A stretch of DNA of 15,060 nucleotides, taken from Clostridia bacterium. Its GTDB lineage: Bacteria; Bacillota; Clostridia; Oscillospirales; CAG-272. Where the stretch lies: assembly GCA_900768535.1 (NCBI GenBank), contig CAAGDE010000039.1:1-15060 (forward strand). The letters run 5' to 3'. The translations under genes were made by a program, and so were the position numbers. Position 1 is the first letter of the stretch. Each line of letters starts with the position of its first letter. The notes under the pieces are model-generated. The model was not told the origin of the DNA. It did no database searches and saw only the letters and a list, made by a program, of their open reading frames with translations. Below, piece by piece: positions 1 to 7,154 of this stretch.

Positions 1-470
1 AAAACAAAATGCCGTATATGTTAGAAAAGTAAAGCACCGCATCGGTCAGGAAAATAAAATCCCAAATCTACAAGAAAAACGAAACGCCATTTCATTCAGG
101 TTGACTGTACTATATTTTACACCAAACATATTTGGTACCTCGCCCCTGTCCCCCACGTGTCATCCTGAGCGAAGCGGCACACCGGGTGAAAGGGCGAACA
201 ATGCAACCAATCATTGCCGCACAGCGAACCCCGCCCCAAGCGGGGCGCCAGTAGGCGGGATCTCCTTTGTTAAGAGGCACCACCTAACGCATCGCACCCA
301 CCCCAAGCCTTCCCCCGGGTGGGGAAGAAAAACTGCAAGCAGTTTAGCACGCCAGCGCCGGATGAGGGCGAAATCGGCGAGCGTATCATTTGGTCACTCC
401 GACAGATTTTGCATCCACCGTATTATTTTATCCGCGCGGAATGTAAATTATTTCTCAATTCCGCCCAACC
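1..470. repeat. Non-coding region with hairpin-rich repeat remnants
   Basis: I see no convincing gene here; the open frame that crosses it has low-complexity composition and no ribosome binding site. The stretch holds several short inverted repeats: ACCAAA/TTTGGT (121-136), CCCCGC/GCGGGG (229-245), CTTCCCC/GGGGAAG with a five-base loop (309-327) and AAACTGC/GCAGTTT (330-345). The word CGGATGAGGGCG (359-370) recurs exactly at 5281-5292. This patchwork looks like decayed dispersed repeat elements of the kind common between genes in gut Clostridia; that identification is from general experience, not a search. Confidence 0.45.
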
Positions 471-472
471 CC

Positions 473-501
473 TTGACTTTTTCCGGTTTGTTTGGTAAAA
501 T
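473..501 (+). promoter_or_regulatory. Sigma-A-type promoter of the cyclophilin gene
   Basis: TTGACT (473-478) and TAAAAT (496-501) are separated by exactly 17 bases, close to the sigma-70/sigma-A consensus. The predicted start of transcription near 508 leaves a leader of about 30 bases before the ATG at 541. Confidence 0.8.
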
Positions 502-540
502 AATGGAGATGAAACACTTTTGTTCAGAAAGGAATATCCC

Positions 541-1320
541 ATGGGTACAAAGAAACAAAACAACAGGAATACCACCAACGGATGGTCGGAAAAGCAAAAA
601 AACATCGTCACCGCAGCGGTCTTGGTTGTCTTTGCGGCACTGATCGTCGGCATCTGCATTCTTGCCGTCAACTGCAGCAAGAGCGGAAACGGTGCGGGAA
701 CCGATTCCTCTTCCTCCCAAACCGATCCGGGTCCAAAGGAAACGCTTGATCCGGTCACAAGCGAATACCCGGCAGCGGAAGCGCGGACGGATTATGTGTC
801 CCTGACCGTACAGTATGTCACGGAAAATAACAAGGTGGCAACCGGCGACATTGTCGTTCACCTGCGTCCGGACGTTGCCCCGATTACCGTTGAAAATTTC
901 AAAAAGCTGGTTGACTCCGGTTTCTACAACAATTTGACCTTCCATCGCATCATTCCCGGCTTTATGATTCAGGGCGGGGATCCGAAGGGAACCGGTCAAG
1001 GCGGTTCTCCGGACACAATCAAGGGCGAATTTTCCAAGAACGGCGTGGAGAATCCCCTGAGCCATAAGCGGGGGGTCATCTCCATGGCAAGAAACGGCTA
1101 CGACATGAATTCCGCATCGTCCCAGTTTTTCATTGTCCATGCGGACAGCACCCACCTGGACGGAAACTATGCCGCATTCGGTGAGGTCGTTTCCGGCATG
1201 GAGGTCGTTGACGGCATCGCACGGACGCCGACCGACCCCGCGTCAAGCGAACAGTCAACCCCCGTTACCCCGCCGGTCATTCTGAAAGCCTGCTTTGTAA
1301 ACCCGCCCGAAGGATCGTAA
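541..1320 (+). CDS. Membrane-anchored cyclophilin-type peptidyl-prolyl cis-trans isomerase
   Basis: A 259-residue protein that should catalyse cis-trans isomerisation of prolyl bonds, helping proteins fold on the outer face of the membrane. Residues 22-43 form one hydrophobic segment after a basic N-terminus, followed by a Ser/Asp/Pro-rich linker (about 46-85) and a cyclophilin domain (about 87-255). Seen motifs are FHRIIPGFMIQGGDP (134-148, with the catalytic Arg136), DTIKGEF (158-164), SMARNGYDMNSASSQFFI (181-198) and LDGNYAAFGEV (206-216). The transmembrane segment could instead be an uncleaved signal; there is no lipobox at Cys45. I chose ATG 541 because GGA at 531-533 lies seven bases upstream; an upstream TTG at 520 would add seven residues and lacks its own ribosome site. 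It is a single-gene unit between its own promoter and terminator. Confidence 0.93.
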   Translation: MGTKKQNNRNTTNGWSEKQKNIVTAAVLVVFAALIVGICILAVNCSKSGNGAGTDSSSSQTDPGPKETLDPVTSEYPAAEARTDYVSLTVQYVTENNKVATGDIVVHLRPDVAPITVENFKKLVDSGFYNNLTFHRIIPGFMIQGGDPKGTGQGGSPDTIKGEFSKNGVENPLSHKRGVISMARNGYDMNSASSQFFIVHADSTHLDGNYAAFGEVVSGMEVVDGIARTPTDPASSEQSTPVTPPVILKACFVNPPEGS

Positions 1321-1334
1321 TCCGATGACAACCG

Positions 1335-1365
1335 TCCCTCTGCCGATCGGCAGAGGGATTTTCTT
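1335..1365 (+). terminator. Rho-independent terminator after the cyclophilin gene
   Basis: A perfect 12+12 inverted repeat (TCCCTCTGCCGA/TCGGCAGAGGGA, 1335-1358), with the hairpin closing over GATC, is followed by TTTTCTT (1359-1365). It begins 14 bases after the stop codon. Confidence 0.92.
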
Positions 1366-1422
1366 CATGCCACCGTTTTACAAAAATCCGAGTCTCGCTT
1401 TACATAAATTTTACATAACCTA

Positions 1423-1451
1423 TTGACAAAGCCGCTCCGCTGTGTTATAAT
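1423..1451 (+). promoter_or_regulatory. Consensus sigma-A promoter of the antiporter gene
   Basis: TTGACA (1423-1428) and TATAAT (1446-1451) are both exact consensus hexamers with a 17-base spacer. Transcription from about 1458 would give a leader of roughly 127 bases. The open frame of the downstream gene runs back through this promoter to a TTG at 1423, which argues that the extended N-terminus is not translated. Confidence 0.9.
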
Positions 1452-1469
1452 AGGTGCATCATCAAAATT

Positions 1470-1537
1470 CCGGCAGGATCACCTCCCTGCCGGTTTCCTG
1501 CGCGCGGAACGGACGCAATCCGTTCCCTCTTCTTTTT
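1470..1537 (+). promoter_or_regulatory. Structured leader of the antiporter mRNA: two hairpins, second terminator-like
   Basis: The first hairpin has the stem CCGGCAGG (1470-1477)/CCTGCCGG (1486-1493) and an eight-base loop. The second has the stem GGAACGGA (1506-1513)/TCCGTTCC (1519-1526) over CGCAA, followed by the T-rich tract CTCTTCTTTTT (1527-1537). The second looks like an intrinsic terminator placed before the gene, which would suit an attenuation device. The region does not match a riboswitch class I can name. The structures are seen; the regulatory role is inferred. Confidence 0.5.
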
Positions 1538-1584
1538 CCCCTTTTCCAGAAATTCATTCTTCCGACAGAAAGGAGACATCAACC

Positions 1585-3039
1585 ATGCTGTCCGCACTCA
1601 GGGAGGCACTTGCCCAAAACCCGCAGGTCTCCACCATCATCATTTCCATAGCCTTCATGCTCCTGTTCGGCTTTGCAATGACGCGCATCACCAAGCTGCT
1701 GAAGCTGCCGAATGTCACCGCGTACATTCTCGCCGGCATTCTCATCGGTCCCTACTGCCTCGGACTGGTTCCGCAGCGCGTGATTGACGGCATGGATTTT
1801 CTCTCGGACATCGCGCTTGCCTTCATCGCGTTCAGCACCGGGGAGTTCTTCCGGCTCTCCACACTGAAAAAAAGCGGTGCCCGGGTCATGGTCATCACGG
1901 TTCTGGAGGCTCTGCTTGCGTCGGTGGTGGTGTTCATCGTCACCTTCTGCGTCCTGCGGCTGGAGCTTGCATTCTCCATTGTCCTGGCGGCGCTTGCATC
2001 GGCAACGGCTCCGGCGTCCACGGTCATGACCATCCGGCAGACCGGCGCCAAGGGGGATTTCGTCGATACCCTTCTGCAGGTGGTGGCGCTGGACGACATT
2101 GTGGGGCTGGTCGCCTACAGCATTGCCATCTCGGTTGCGGTATCCTCCAAAACCGGCACCGGCGCCTTTCACGTCTGGGATATCGTCAGGCCGCTCCTGA
2201 TCAACCTCGGCGTGTTCGCGCTGGGCGGCGTGTTCGGCGTGCTGATGAAGCTGATGATGCCGAAAAAGCGCTCGACCGATAACCGGCTCATCATCTCGGT
2301 TGCCCTGCTGTTCAGCTTCTGCGGCATCTGCACCCTGCTGGATATCTCCCCCCTGCTGGGCTGTATGTCCATGGGCACCGTGTATATCAATATCACCGAC
2401 GACGACAAGCTGTTCAAGCAGCTGAACTACTTCAGCCCGCCGATCCTGCTTTTGTTCTTCGTGCGCTCCGGCATGAACTTCAAGCTGGATGTGCTCATCA
2501 GCCCGTCCGGTGCGGTCGGAACCACGCCCCTTTTGGTCATCGGCGTGCTCTACTTTCTCTTCCGGATTGTCGGAAAATACGCCGGCGCATTCCTCGGCTG
2601 TCTCGCGGTCGGAAAGCCGAAGCAGACGCGCAACTTCCTGGGTCTTGCGCTCATTCCGCAGGCGGGCGTTGCCATCGGACTGGCGGCGCTCGGCGCACGG
2701 ACGCTTGGCGGGGAGGACGGCGTTGCGCTCAATACCATCATTCTGGCATCCAGTGTGCTGTATGAGCTGATCGGTCCCGCGTGCGCAAAGCTCTCGCTGT
2801 ATCTGTCCGGCTCCTACTCCACCAAGCTGGAGGATCTCGCCCCGGTGGATGCAACAACCCCGACCGGAGAAGCCAAGAGCGAAGTGGAGCTTCTGATCGA
2901 ACGCATCCGGAAAATCCAGGAGACCATCCCGCCGCACGAGCTGCACGCCCATGACGAGGAGCAGGCGTTCACCGAGGCGGCTGAAGAGCAGTACGCCGCC
3001 GAAATGCTTGCCCACCGCGGGCACCACGGCAGACGGTAA
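1585..3039 (+). CDS. CPA2-family cation/proton antiporter (Na+/H+ exchanger domain)
   Basis: A 484-residue integral membrane protein expected to exchange Na+ or K+ for protons. Residues about 15-405 hold around a dozen hydrophobic segments. Family features that can be seen include the LPNVTAYILAGILIGP helix near the N-terminus (41-56), SATAPASTVMTIRQTGAKG (139-157), the ALDDIVGL motif with Asp170-Asp171 that usually carries the transported ions, RIVGKYAG (327-334) and ALIPQAGVAIGLA (355-367). After the membrane domain comes a hydrophilic tail (about 410-484) with no RCK/TrkA-N regulatory domain; it ends in a His-rich stretch (HELHAHDEEQ at 451-460 and HRGHHGRR at the end). The start at ATG 1585 is set by AGAAAGGAGA (1567-1576). 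The ion specificity cannot be told from sequence alone. It is monocistronic and preceded by a structured leader. Confidence 0.9.
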   Translation: MLSALREALAQNPQVSTIIISIAFMLLFGFAMTRITKLLKLPNVTAYILAGILIGPYCLGLVPQRVIDGMDFLSDIALAFIAFSTGEFFRLSTLKKSGARVMVITVLEALLASVVVFIVTFCVLRLELAFSIVLAALASATAPASTVMTIRQTGAKGDFVDTLLQVVALDDIVGLVAYSIAISVAVSSKTGTGAFHVWDIVRPLLINLGVFALGGVFGVLMKLMMPKKRSTDNRLIISVALLFSFCGICTLLDISPLLGCMSMGTVYINITDDDKLFKQLNYFSPPILLLFFVRSGMNFKLDVLISPSGAVGTTPLLVIGVLYFLFRIVGKYAGAFLGCLAVGKPKQTRNFLGLALIPQAGVAIGLAALGARTLGGEDGVALNTIILASSVLYELIGPACAKLSLYLSGSYSTKLEDLAPVDATTPTGEAKSEVELLIERIRKIQETIPPHELHAHDEEQAFTEAAEEQYAAEMLAHRGHHGRR

Positions 3040-3059
3040 CCCGCCAAAGCAACAGAAAC

Positions 3060-3102
3060 ACCCCGCCCTGCCGGTCCGATTCCGACAGAGCGGGGTATTT
3101 CT
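3060..3102. terminator. Interrupted hairpin between convergent genes, probable terminator
   Basis: ACCCCGC (3060-3066) pairs with GCGGGGT (3090-3096), and the stem continues inward as CTG/CAG and CGG/CCG with two one-base mismatches around a seven-base loop. On the + strand it is followed by ATTTCT. On the minus strand the tract after it is TGTTTCTGTTGCTTT, so it could serve the antiporter and the convergent lipoprotein gene alike. The remaining bases between the two genes (3103-3208) show nothing further that I can support. Confidence 0.65.
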
Positions 3103-3208
3103 ATCCAAAGGCTGTAAATTCACCGCCAAAGAGAACGGCTGCCGCAACAGAGAGATCACGTAATGCGGTTGTACGCTCGCCGAACACCGGGCTTCTCTGA
3201 AGGAAGCG

Positions 3209-5167
3209 TTACCCCTTCTCCATCAGATAAACGCCCAAGCCGCGGGCTTTGACGGTGACGCGGACGGTTTCGGGGGAACCGGTTGCAATCACCTCGCCGG
3301 TGAGCAGGTCGCGCACGGTGTAATTCCCGCCGTCACAGCCCATCTGACGGTACGGAACCGTAACGGTCCCCTCCGCCGGCGCATCGGTGCTGTTTGGCAG
3401 GATCAGAATCCCCGCCCCGTCCGCAAAGCGCGCGTATGCCGTCACCGAGCCGAAGCCCTCCGCCTGCACCGCGCAGATGTTGGACTTCCGGTGATCCTCC
3501 GGGAACGCCGAGAAGATGCCCGCATACGTCCGCCGCAGGGCAATCATCTCCTTGACCGTCTCGCAGAACAGGAAATTCTCCGGCGACTCCCCGTCGCTCC
3601 AGTTCACGCGGTCGTAAAGCAGACTCCGGCGGCTCTCCCAGCCGAATTCCTCCCCCAGATACCAGATCGGAACAAACGGGGCAAACAACGCCTGATAGGC
3701 AAGCGTCAGCAGATCCCCCTTCACCGCCGTCCCCTTGAAATCGTGGCAGGAGACGCAATAGGTGAAGAAGCGGTAGTACGCCTTGCCGAGCCGGATCTCC
3801 TCCACGTTGTCACCGATCATTTTCGACTGCCGGATGGCGGCAACGATGCTCGTGTCGGTCAGCCAGTTGCGCTTCAGCTCCTGCTGATCGCCAAGCGAGG
3901 TGGTCTTATAGTTGAACACGCCGAACTGTTCGAAATCAAACGCGCCGTCCCGCGTGTTGCTGTGCTCCGAAAAGATGACGATCTTCCGCCCGGCGGCAAG
4001 CAGACGCGACCGGATGTCCCCGAACAGCGAATATCCGGCGGTCTCCGGCTCACAGTCACAGCGCAATCCGTCCACACCGGTCCGGAGAACAATCTCGGTG
4101 CAGGTGGCGGCGTACCACTCCCGCAGCTCCGCGTTCGACCAGTCAAATGCCTTCCCGCTCCACGCGTCCCCGCCGGTATACCAGTCCGGATGGTCGCGCA
4201 AAAGGTCACTCCCCGCCGCAGTCCCCCATGTCACCACGTCCAGGAAAACCCGGACGTTTTTTCCGTGCGCATAGTCCACGAATTCCCGGAACCGCTCCCA
4301 GCCCAGCGTGTAATCCTCGGTTCCGGTCAGCTTTGCATCAATGGTGTGCAGTCCCAGGTTGCCGTAGAAATACTGCGGATCCGCCCGGTCGCCGACAGGG
4401 GTCACCCACAGCCCGTTGACGCCCATTTCCGCCAGGTGGTCGATCACGCGGCGGGCGGCGGTCAGGGTTCCCTCCCCGGTCGCGTTCACCAGGTTCGCCT
4501 CCACAAGAATCAGATCGCGCACCCAGTCCGGCGTCTGCGTGTCCCCCTCCGAGGTGGACGGAATCAGCGTCACCTCGCTGTCCGGCAGAATCTCCGGCAG
4601 CAGGGCGCTGTTGTCCCGTACGGTGTAGCTTCCGGTCAGCTCCAGGTCGCGCGGGAGGTACAGCACGCCCTCGCGCACCGTCACCTGCTCCCAAAAATGC
4701 TCCGCCGCCCGGTACAGCGCGATATCGTCCGCGCCCGCAATGACCACCGTCCTGCCCACCGTGCAGATCCGCCAGCTTTTTGCCTCCAGCGCCGACTGCA
4801 CGTCAATCGAGCTTTGACGCACGGTCTTTCCGACCAGAATTTCCGTGTCCGCCGCGTGCTCGCCCTCGGCAAGATAGTCATCGTGCGAGGGGAACTGCCC
4901 GCCCGCGGCGGCGCTCATCCGCTTCAGAAGCGACCGGAAGATGTCCACCGTATTGTCGCTCGCCCGTTCGGGACGCACCAGAGCATAGGTGCCGTCCAGC
5001 CGGAGCCACGCCTCCGGACGGAAGTCCTGCTCCCCGGTCTGCTCTGCGGCGCTGTCGCTCGGCGTGCTGTCGGTCGGCGTGCCCCTGTCCCCGCTCCCCT
5101 TTGCACAGGCGCCCAGCAGAAGCACCGCCAGCAGGCACGCCGCCAGCCGTTTCCGTTTGTGTTGCAT
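3209..5167 (-). CDS. Surface lipoprotein with a divergent GH13 alpha-amylase-type catalytic domain
   Basis: A 652-residue lipoprotein. A basic start and hydrophobic stretch lead to the lipobox LGAC with Cys21 as lipid anchor; a low-complexity Thr/Ser/Asp linker follows to about residue 48. Residues about 50-170 resemble the small alpha/beta domain found before the barrel in GH67/GH20-type enzymes (ADTEILVGKTVRQSS, then VVIAGADDIALYRAAEHF); this is a pattern judgement. Residues about 215-560 are a GH13-like barrel: FLDVV with Asp310, GLRCDCEPE with Arg369 and putative nucleophile Asp371, FSEHSN with putative acid/base Glu401, and CVSCHD with His475-Asp476. A beta-rich end (about 565-650) fits the usual GH13 C-terminal domain. 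The canonical His of region I (DVVxNH) is absent, and Asn of region IV is Cys. The start is ATG at 5167, with AAAGGAGG eight bases upstream. The substrate is probably an alpha-glucan or related glycan, but this is uncertain. It is a paralogue of the cytoplasmic protein at 5538-7154. Confidence 0.82.
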   Translation of the reverse strand: MQHKRKRLAACLLAVLLLGACAKGSGDRGTPTDSTPSDSAAEQTGEQDFRPEAWLRLDGTYALVRPERASDNTVDIFRSLLKRMSAAAGGQFPSHDDYLAEGEHAADTEILVGKTVRQSSIDVQSALEAKSWRICTVGRTVVIAGADDIALYRAAEHFWEQVTVREGVLYLPRDLELTGSYTVRDNSALLPEILPDSEVTLIPSTSEGDTQTPDWVRDLILVEANLVNATGEGTLTAARRVIDHLAEMGVNGLWVTPVGDRADPQYFYGNLGLHTIDAKLTGTEDYTLGWERFREFVDYAHGKNVRVFLDVVTWGTAAGSDLLRDHPDWYTGGDAWSGKAFDWSNAELREWYAATCTEIVLRTGVDGLRCDCEPETAGYSLFGDIRSRLLAAGRKIVIFSEHSNTRDGAFDFEQFGVFNYKTTSLGDQQELKRNWLTDTSIVAAIRQSKMIGDNVEEIRLGKAYYRFFTYCVSCHDFKGTAVKGDLLTLAYQALFAPFVPIWYLGEEFGWESRRSLLYDRVNWSDGESPENFLFCETVKEMIALRRTYAGIFSAFPEDHRKSNICAVQAEGFGSVTAYARFADGAGILILPNSTDAPAEGTVTVPYRQMGCDGGNYTVRDLLTGEVIATGSPETVRVTVKARGLGVYLMEKG

Positions 5168-5257
5168 TTTTGTATCCTCCTTTATATGACCGCAAGCCGA
5201 GCGGTATGACATTTGTGACAGGACAGCGTGAAACACAGCGCAGTCCGCTCGCCTGTT

Positions 5258-5293
5258 CCGCCCTCATCCGTCACCTGCGGCGGATGAGGGCGG
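5258..5293 (-). promoter_or_regulatory. Strong hairpin in the leader of the GH13 lipoprotein mRNA
   Basis: CCGCCCTCATCCG (5258-5270) and CGGATGAGGGCGG (5281-5293) form a 13-pair stem over a ten-base loop; GTCCGC (5243-5248) and GCGGAC (5294-5299) can add outer pairs. It lies in the roughly 190-base leader of the minus-strand gene and is not followed by a U tract, so it is unlikely to be a simple terminator. Half of the stem is identical to a word in the repeat-rich region at 359-370, so it may be a repeat remnant rather than a dedicated regulator. Confidence 0.5.
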
Positions 5294-5364
5294 GCGGACG
5301 GCGCTAACCCGACAGCGTTTTCGGAATCCCAAGCACCGAAAGAGATAACCGCCATCTGCCTACC

Positions 5365-5393
5365 ATTATACCTTCCGCCGGCGGCTTTCACCA
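5365..5393 (-). promoter_or_regulatory. Probable promoter of the GH13 lipoprotein gene, weak -35
   Basis: On the minus strand TATAAT (complement of 5365-5370) is an exact -10 box. The hexamer 17 bases upstream reads TGGTGA (complement of 5388-5393), only half matching TTGACA, which is typical of activator-dependent promoters. A palindrome CCGCCGGCGG (5375-5384) sits in the spacer. Confidence 0.55.
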
Positions 5394-5408
5394 TGAAATT
5401 TCCGCTCC

Positions 5409-5498
5409 GATGCATTGTATTTCTGCCGTCCTGTCGAAAATGCAATACTTTTCTGTCAAAATCCAAAGGAATCCGGGCAAAAAACTGTGCTATACTGA
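5409..5498 (+). promoter_or_regulatory. Activator-type promoter region of the cytoplasmic GH13 gene
   Basis: The -10 box is TATACT (5491-5496) within CTATACTGA, with no recognisable -35. Upstream lie CTGTCGAAAATGCAA (from 5431) and CTGTCAAAATCCAAA (from 5453), an imperfect direct repeat with 22-base spacing, about two helical turns, as often seen for AraC-family sites. GCATTGTATTTC (about 5412-5423) is a further related word in the opposite sense. CAAAGGAAT (5464-5472) and AAAAACTG (5480-5487) recur in the same order before the solute-binding protein gene. That the AraC protein of this window binds here is inferred. Confidence 0.55.
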
Positions 5499-5537
5499 AA
5501 CCGGATCCGAATACCACCGATTGGAAAAGAAACGAAC

Positions 5538-7154
5538 ATGACAAACGACACCATCACACTCCCGCCCTACCGCGGAAACGAACCGGTTACAGCGGAAACG
5601 GTCGGTCACCTGATGTGGCAGACGCCGGACGGCTACACCTTCCGGGTGCCGGAATGGGTTTCCGACCTCGTCATCGCGCAGGCAAACATCTCCAAGGTCA
5701 CGCCGGAGGGTACCTTTGCCGCCGCGCACAGCCTGCTTGCCCATCTTGCCCGCTCCGGCATCAACGGGCTGTGGATCTGCCCGATCTTCGAAAACCGGGG
5801 CAACGCCAATGCATCCTCGCACTACGGCAATCACGGTCCCCAGACGCTGGCGGACGACTGCTTCCGCGCCCGCGACCCTGCCGGCAAGCAGGCGGAGCTG
5901 CGGCACTTCGTGGACGCGGCACACCGCATGGGAATTTATGTCTTTCTGGATGTGGTCACCTACGGTCTCCTCGCCGCCAGCCCGATCTATCAGGCATACC
6001 TCGCCGGCACCGCGTGGGAGGGGCTGGATGTTTCGGACTGGTTTACCGGTGAAGCGCTGTACTCCGGCTACGCCTTCAACTGGCGCTCGGCAGGCCTGCG
6101 CCGGTGGTTCACCGACCGCATGGCCGACCTGATCCGGCTCTATGACTTCGACGGCTTCCGCGTGGACAGCGAGCCGCACTACCTGTGGTACACCGATGAC
6201 GCCGGGGTGCGCCGCTATGCCGACATCTTTCCCAAGGTGCGTCTGCGCGTTGCCGGCTTTGTGCGGCAGGCGGACGGCAGCTTCCGGTATCCCCCGGATG
6301 CCCGCGGCAGGCAGATCACCGTATTCTCGGAGAAAAACAATCTGCGCGATCACGGGTACGACTTCGAGCAGTACGGCGTCATCCACTACGGCAATGAAAA
6401 AATACTGCGCTTTCAGATCTGCTTCGGCGGGCACACCGACTGGTTCCTGGAGCGCGACCTGGTCCGGGACGTGCAGACCGGACAGCTTGCGGACGGCGCG
6501 TGGTTCGAGGATGCCCTGGGTGTGCCGCCGGGAACGCCGAACCGCTTCCGCTTCTACACCTACTGCGTCTCCAACCATGACTACCACTCCACCGCCGTCA
6601 ACCGCCGCCTGTGGGTCCTCGCCTATCAGGCACTGCTGGCGCCCTTCCTGCCCGTCTGGTACGTCGGCGAGGAATGCGGACTGCTCAGCCTGACCGACCG
6701 CTGGCTCAACGGGCTCCCGCTGGATATCCCCGCACTGCTCTCCGACCCGGACGGAAACGCATTCTATCAGTCCTTCCTGCAAATCATGCGCCTGCGCCGC
6801 GCCTTCCCGGAGCTGTTTGCGCACTTTGCCGAGGACGTGCGGCAGGCAAACCTGGCTCGCGTCAACGTCACGGACGGACTGCTCGGCTATGCCCGGACGT
6901 CCCCCGCGCGCACCGCAATCGTCCTGGCGAATCCCGCCGATGCCCCGATCACCGGAGCCGTCTCCCTCCCCCGCGCCGTTTCGGACTGCGACACCTGGGT
7001 CGAGTGGATGTCCGGCGTCCCCGTCTCCCCCGAACGCAACGCCACCGTCCTCCTCTTCCCCGCTATCCAAATCCCCCCCAACTCCGTTGCCGTGCTGCTC
7101 TCCGGGGGGAAGACCTTGGGACTCCGTCCCAAACCCTGCTTAGACCCTTCTTGA
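5538..7154 (+). CDS. Cytoplasmic divergent GH13 alpha-amylase-type protein
   Basis: A 538-residue protein without a signal peptide or membrane segment, so it probably acts on imported oligosaccharides. The GH13-like barrel runs from about residue 42 to 430: GINGLWICPI (74-83), FLDVVTYG with Asp138, DGFRVDSEPH with Arg208 and putative nucleophile Asp210, FSEKNN with putative acid/base Glu265, and CVSNHD with His347-Asp348. A short beta domain follows (about 435-522). It aligns along most of its length with the lipoprotein encoded on the other strand, and like it lacks the His of region I. Assignment to a GH13 subfamily is not possible by eye; transglycosylation or isomerisation is also possible in this clan. 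The ribosome site before ATG 5538 is weak (GGAAAAG). The last 13 residues (526-538) are encoded inside the inverted-repeat element that follows, so the natural C-terminus has probably been changed by it. Confidence 0.82.
   Translation: MTNDTITLPPYRGNEPVTAETVGHLMWQTPDGYTFRVPEWVSDLVIAQANISKVTPEGTFAAAHSLLAHLARSGINGLWICPIFENRGNANASSHYGNHGPQTLADDCFRARDPAGKQAELRHFVDAAHRMGIYVFLDVVTYGLLAASPIYQAYLAGTAWEGLDVSDWFTGEALYSGYAFNWRSAGLRRWFTDRMADLIRLYDFDGFRVDSEPHYLWYTDDAGVRRYADIFPKVRLRVAGFVRQADGSFRYPPDARGRQITVFSEKNNLRDHGYDFEQYGVIHYGNEKILRFQICFGGHTDWFLERDLVRDVQTGQLADGAWFEDALGVPPGTPNRFRFYTYCVSNHDYHSTAVNRRLWVLAYQALLAPFLPVWYVGEECGLLSLTDRWLNGLPLDIPALLSDPDGNAFYQSFLQIMRLRRAFPELFAHFAEDVRQANLARVNVTDGLLGYARTSPARTAIVLANPADAPITGAVSLPRAVSDCDTWVEWMSGVPVSPERNATVLLFPAIQIPPNSVAVLLSGGKTLGLRPKPCLDPS

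Noticed and set aside
101..643. Open frame across the upstream repeat-rich region
   Set aside because: It has no ribosome site, low-complexity content, and overlaps the promoter and start of the cyclophilin gene in another frame.
1423..1584. 54-residue N-terminal extension of the antiporter from a TTG
   Set aside because: It would begin in the -35 box of a perfect promoter; ATG 1585 has a good ribosome site and a normal family N-terminus.
1458..1584. Known Na+ or Li+ riboswitch in the antiporter leader
   Set aside because: I could not match the conserved elements of any named class; only two simple hairpins are seen.
1579..3159. Long minus-strand open frame opposite the antiporter gene
   Set aside because: It is a soluble, low-complexity translation without motifs, opposite a typical membrane transporter.
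3491..5209. Long + strand open frame opposite the GH13 lipoprotein gene
   Set aside because: Composition is rich in Arg, Pro and Gln with no domain, and the minus-strand gene has lipobox, ribosome site and GH13 motifs.
5490..7070. Long minus-strand open frame opposite the cytoplasmic GH13 gene
   Set aside because: It has no recognisable motifs and is an antisense shadow of a clear coding frame.
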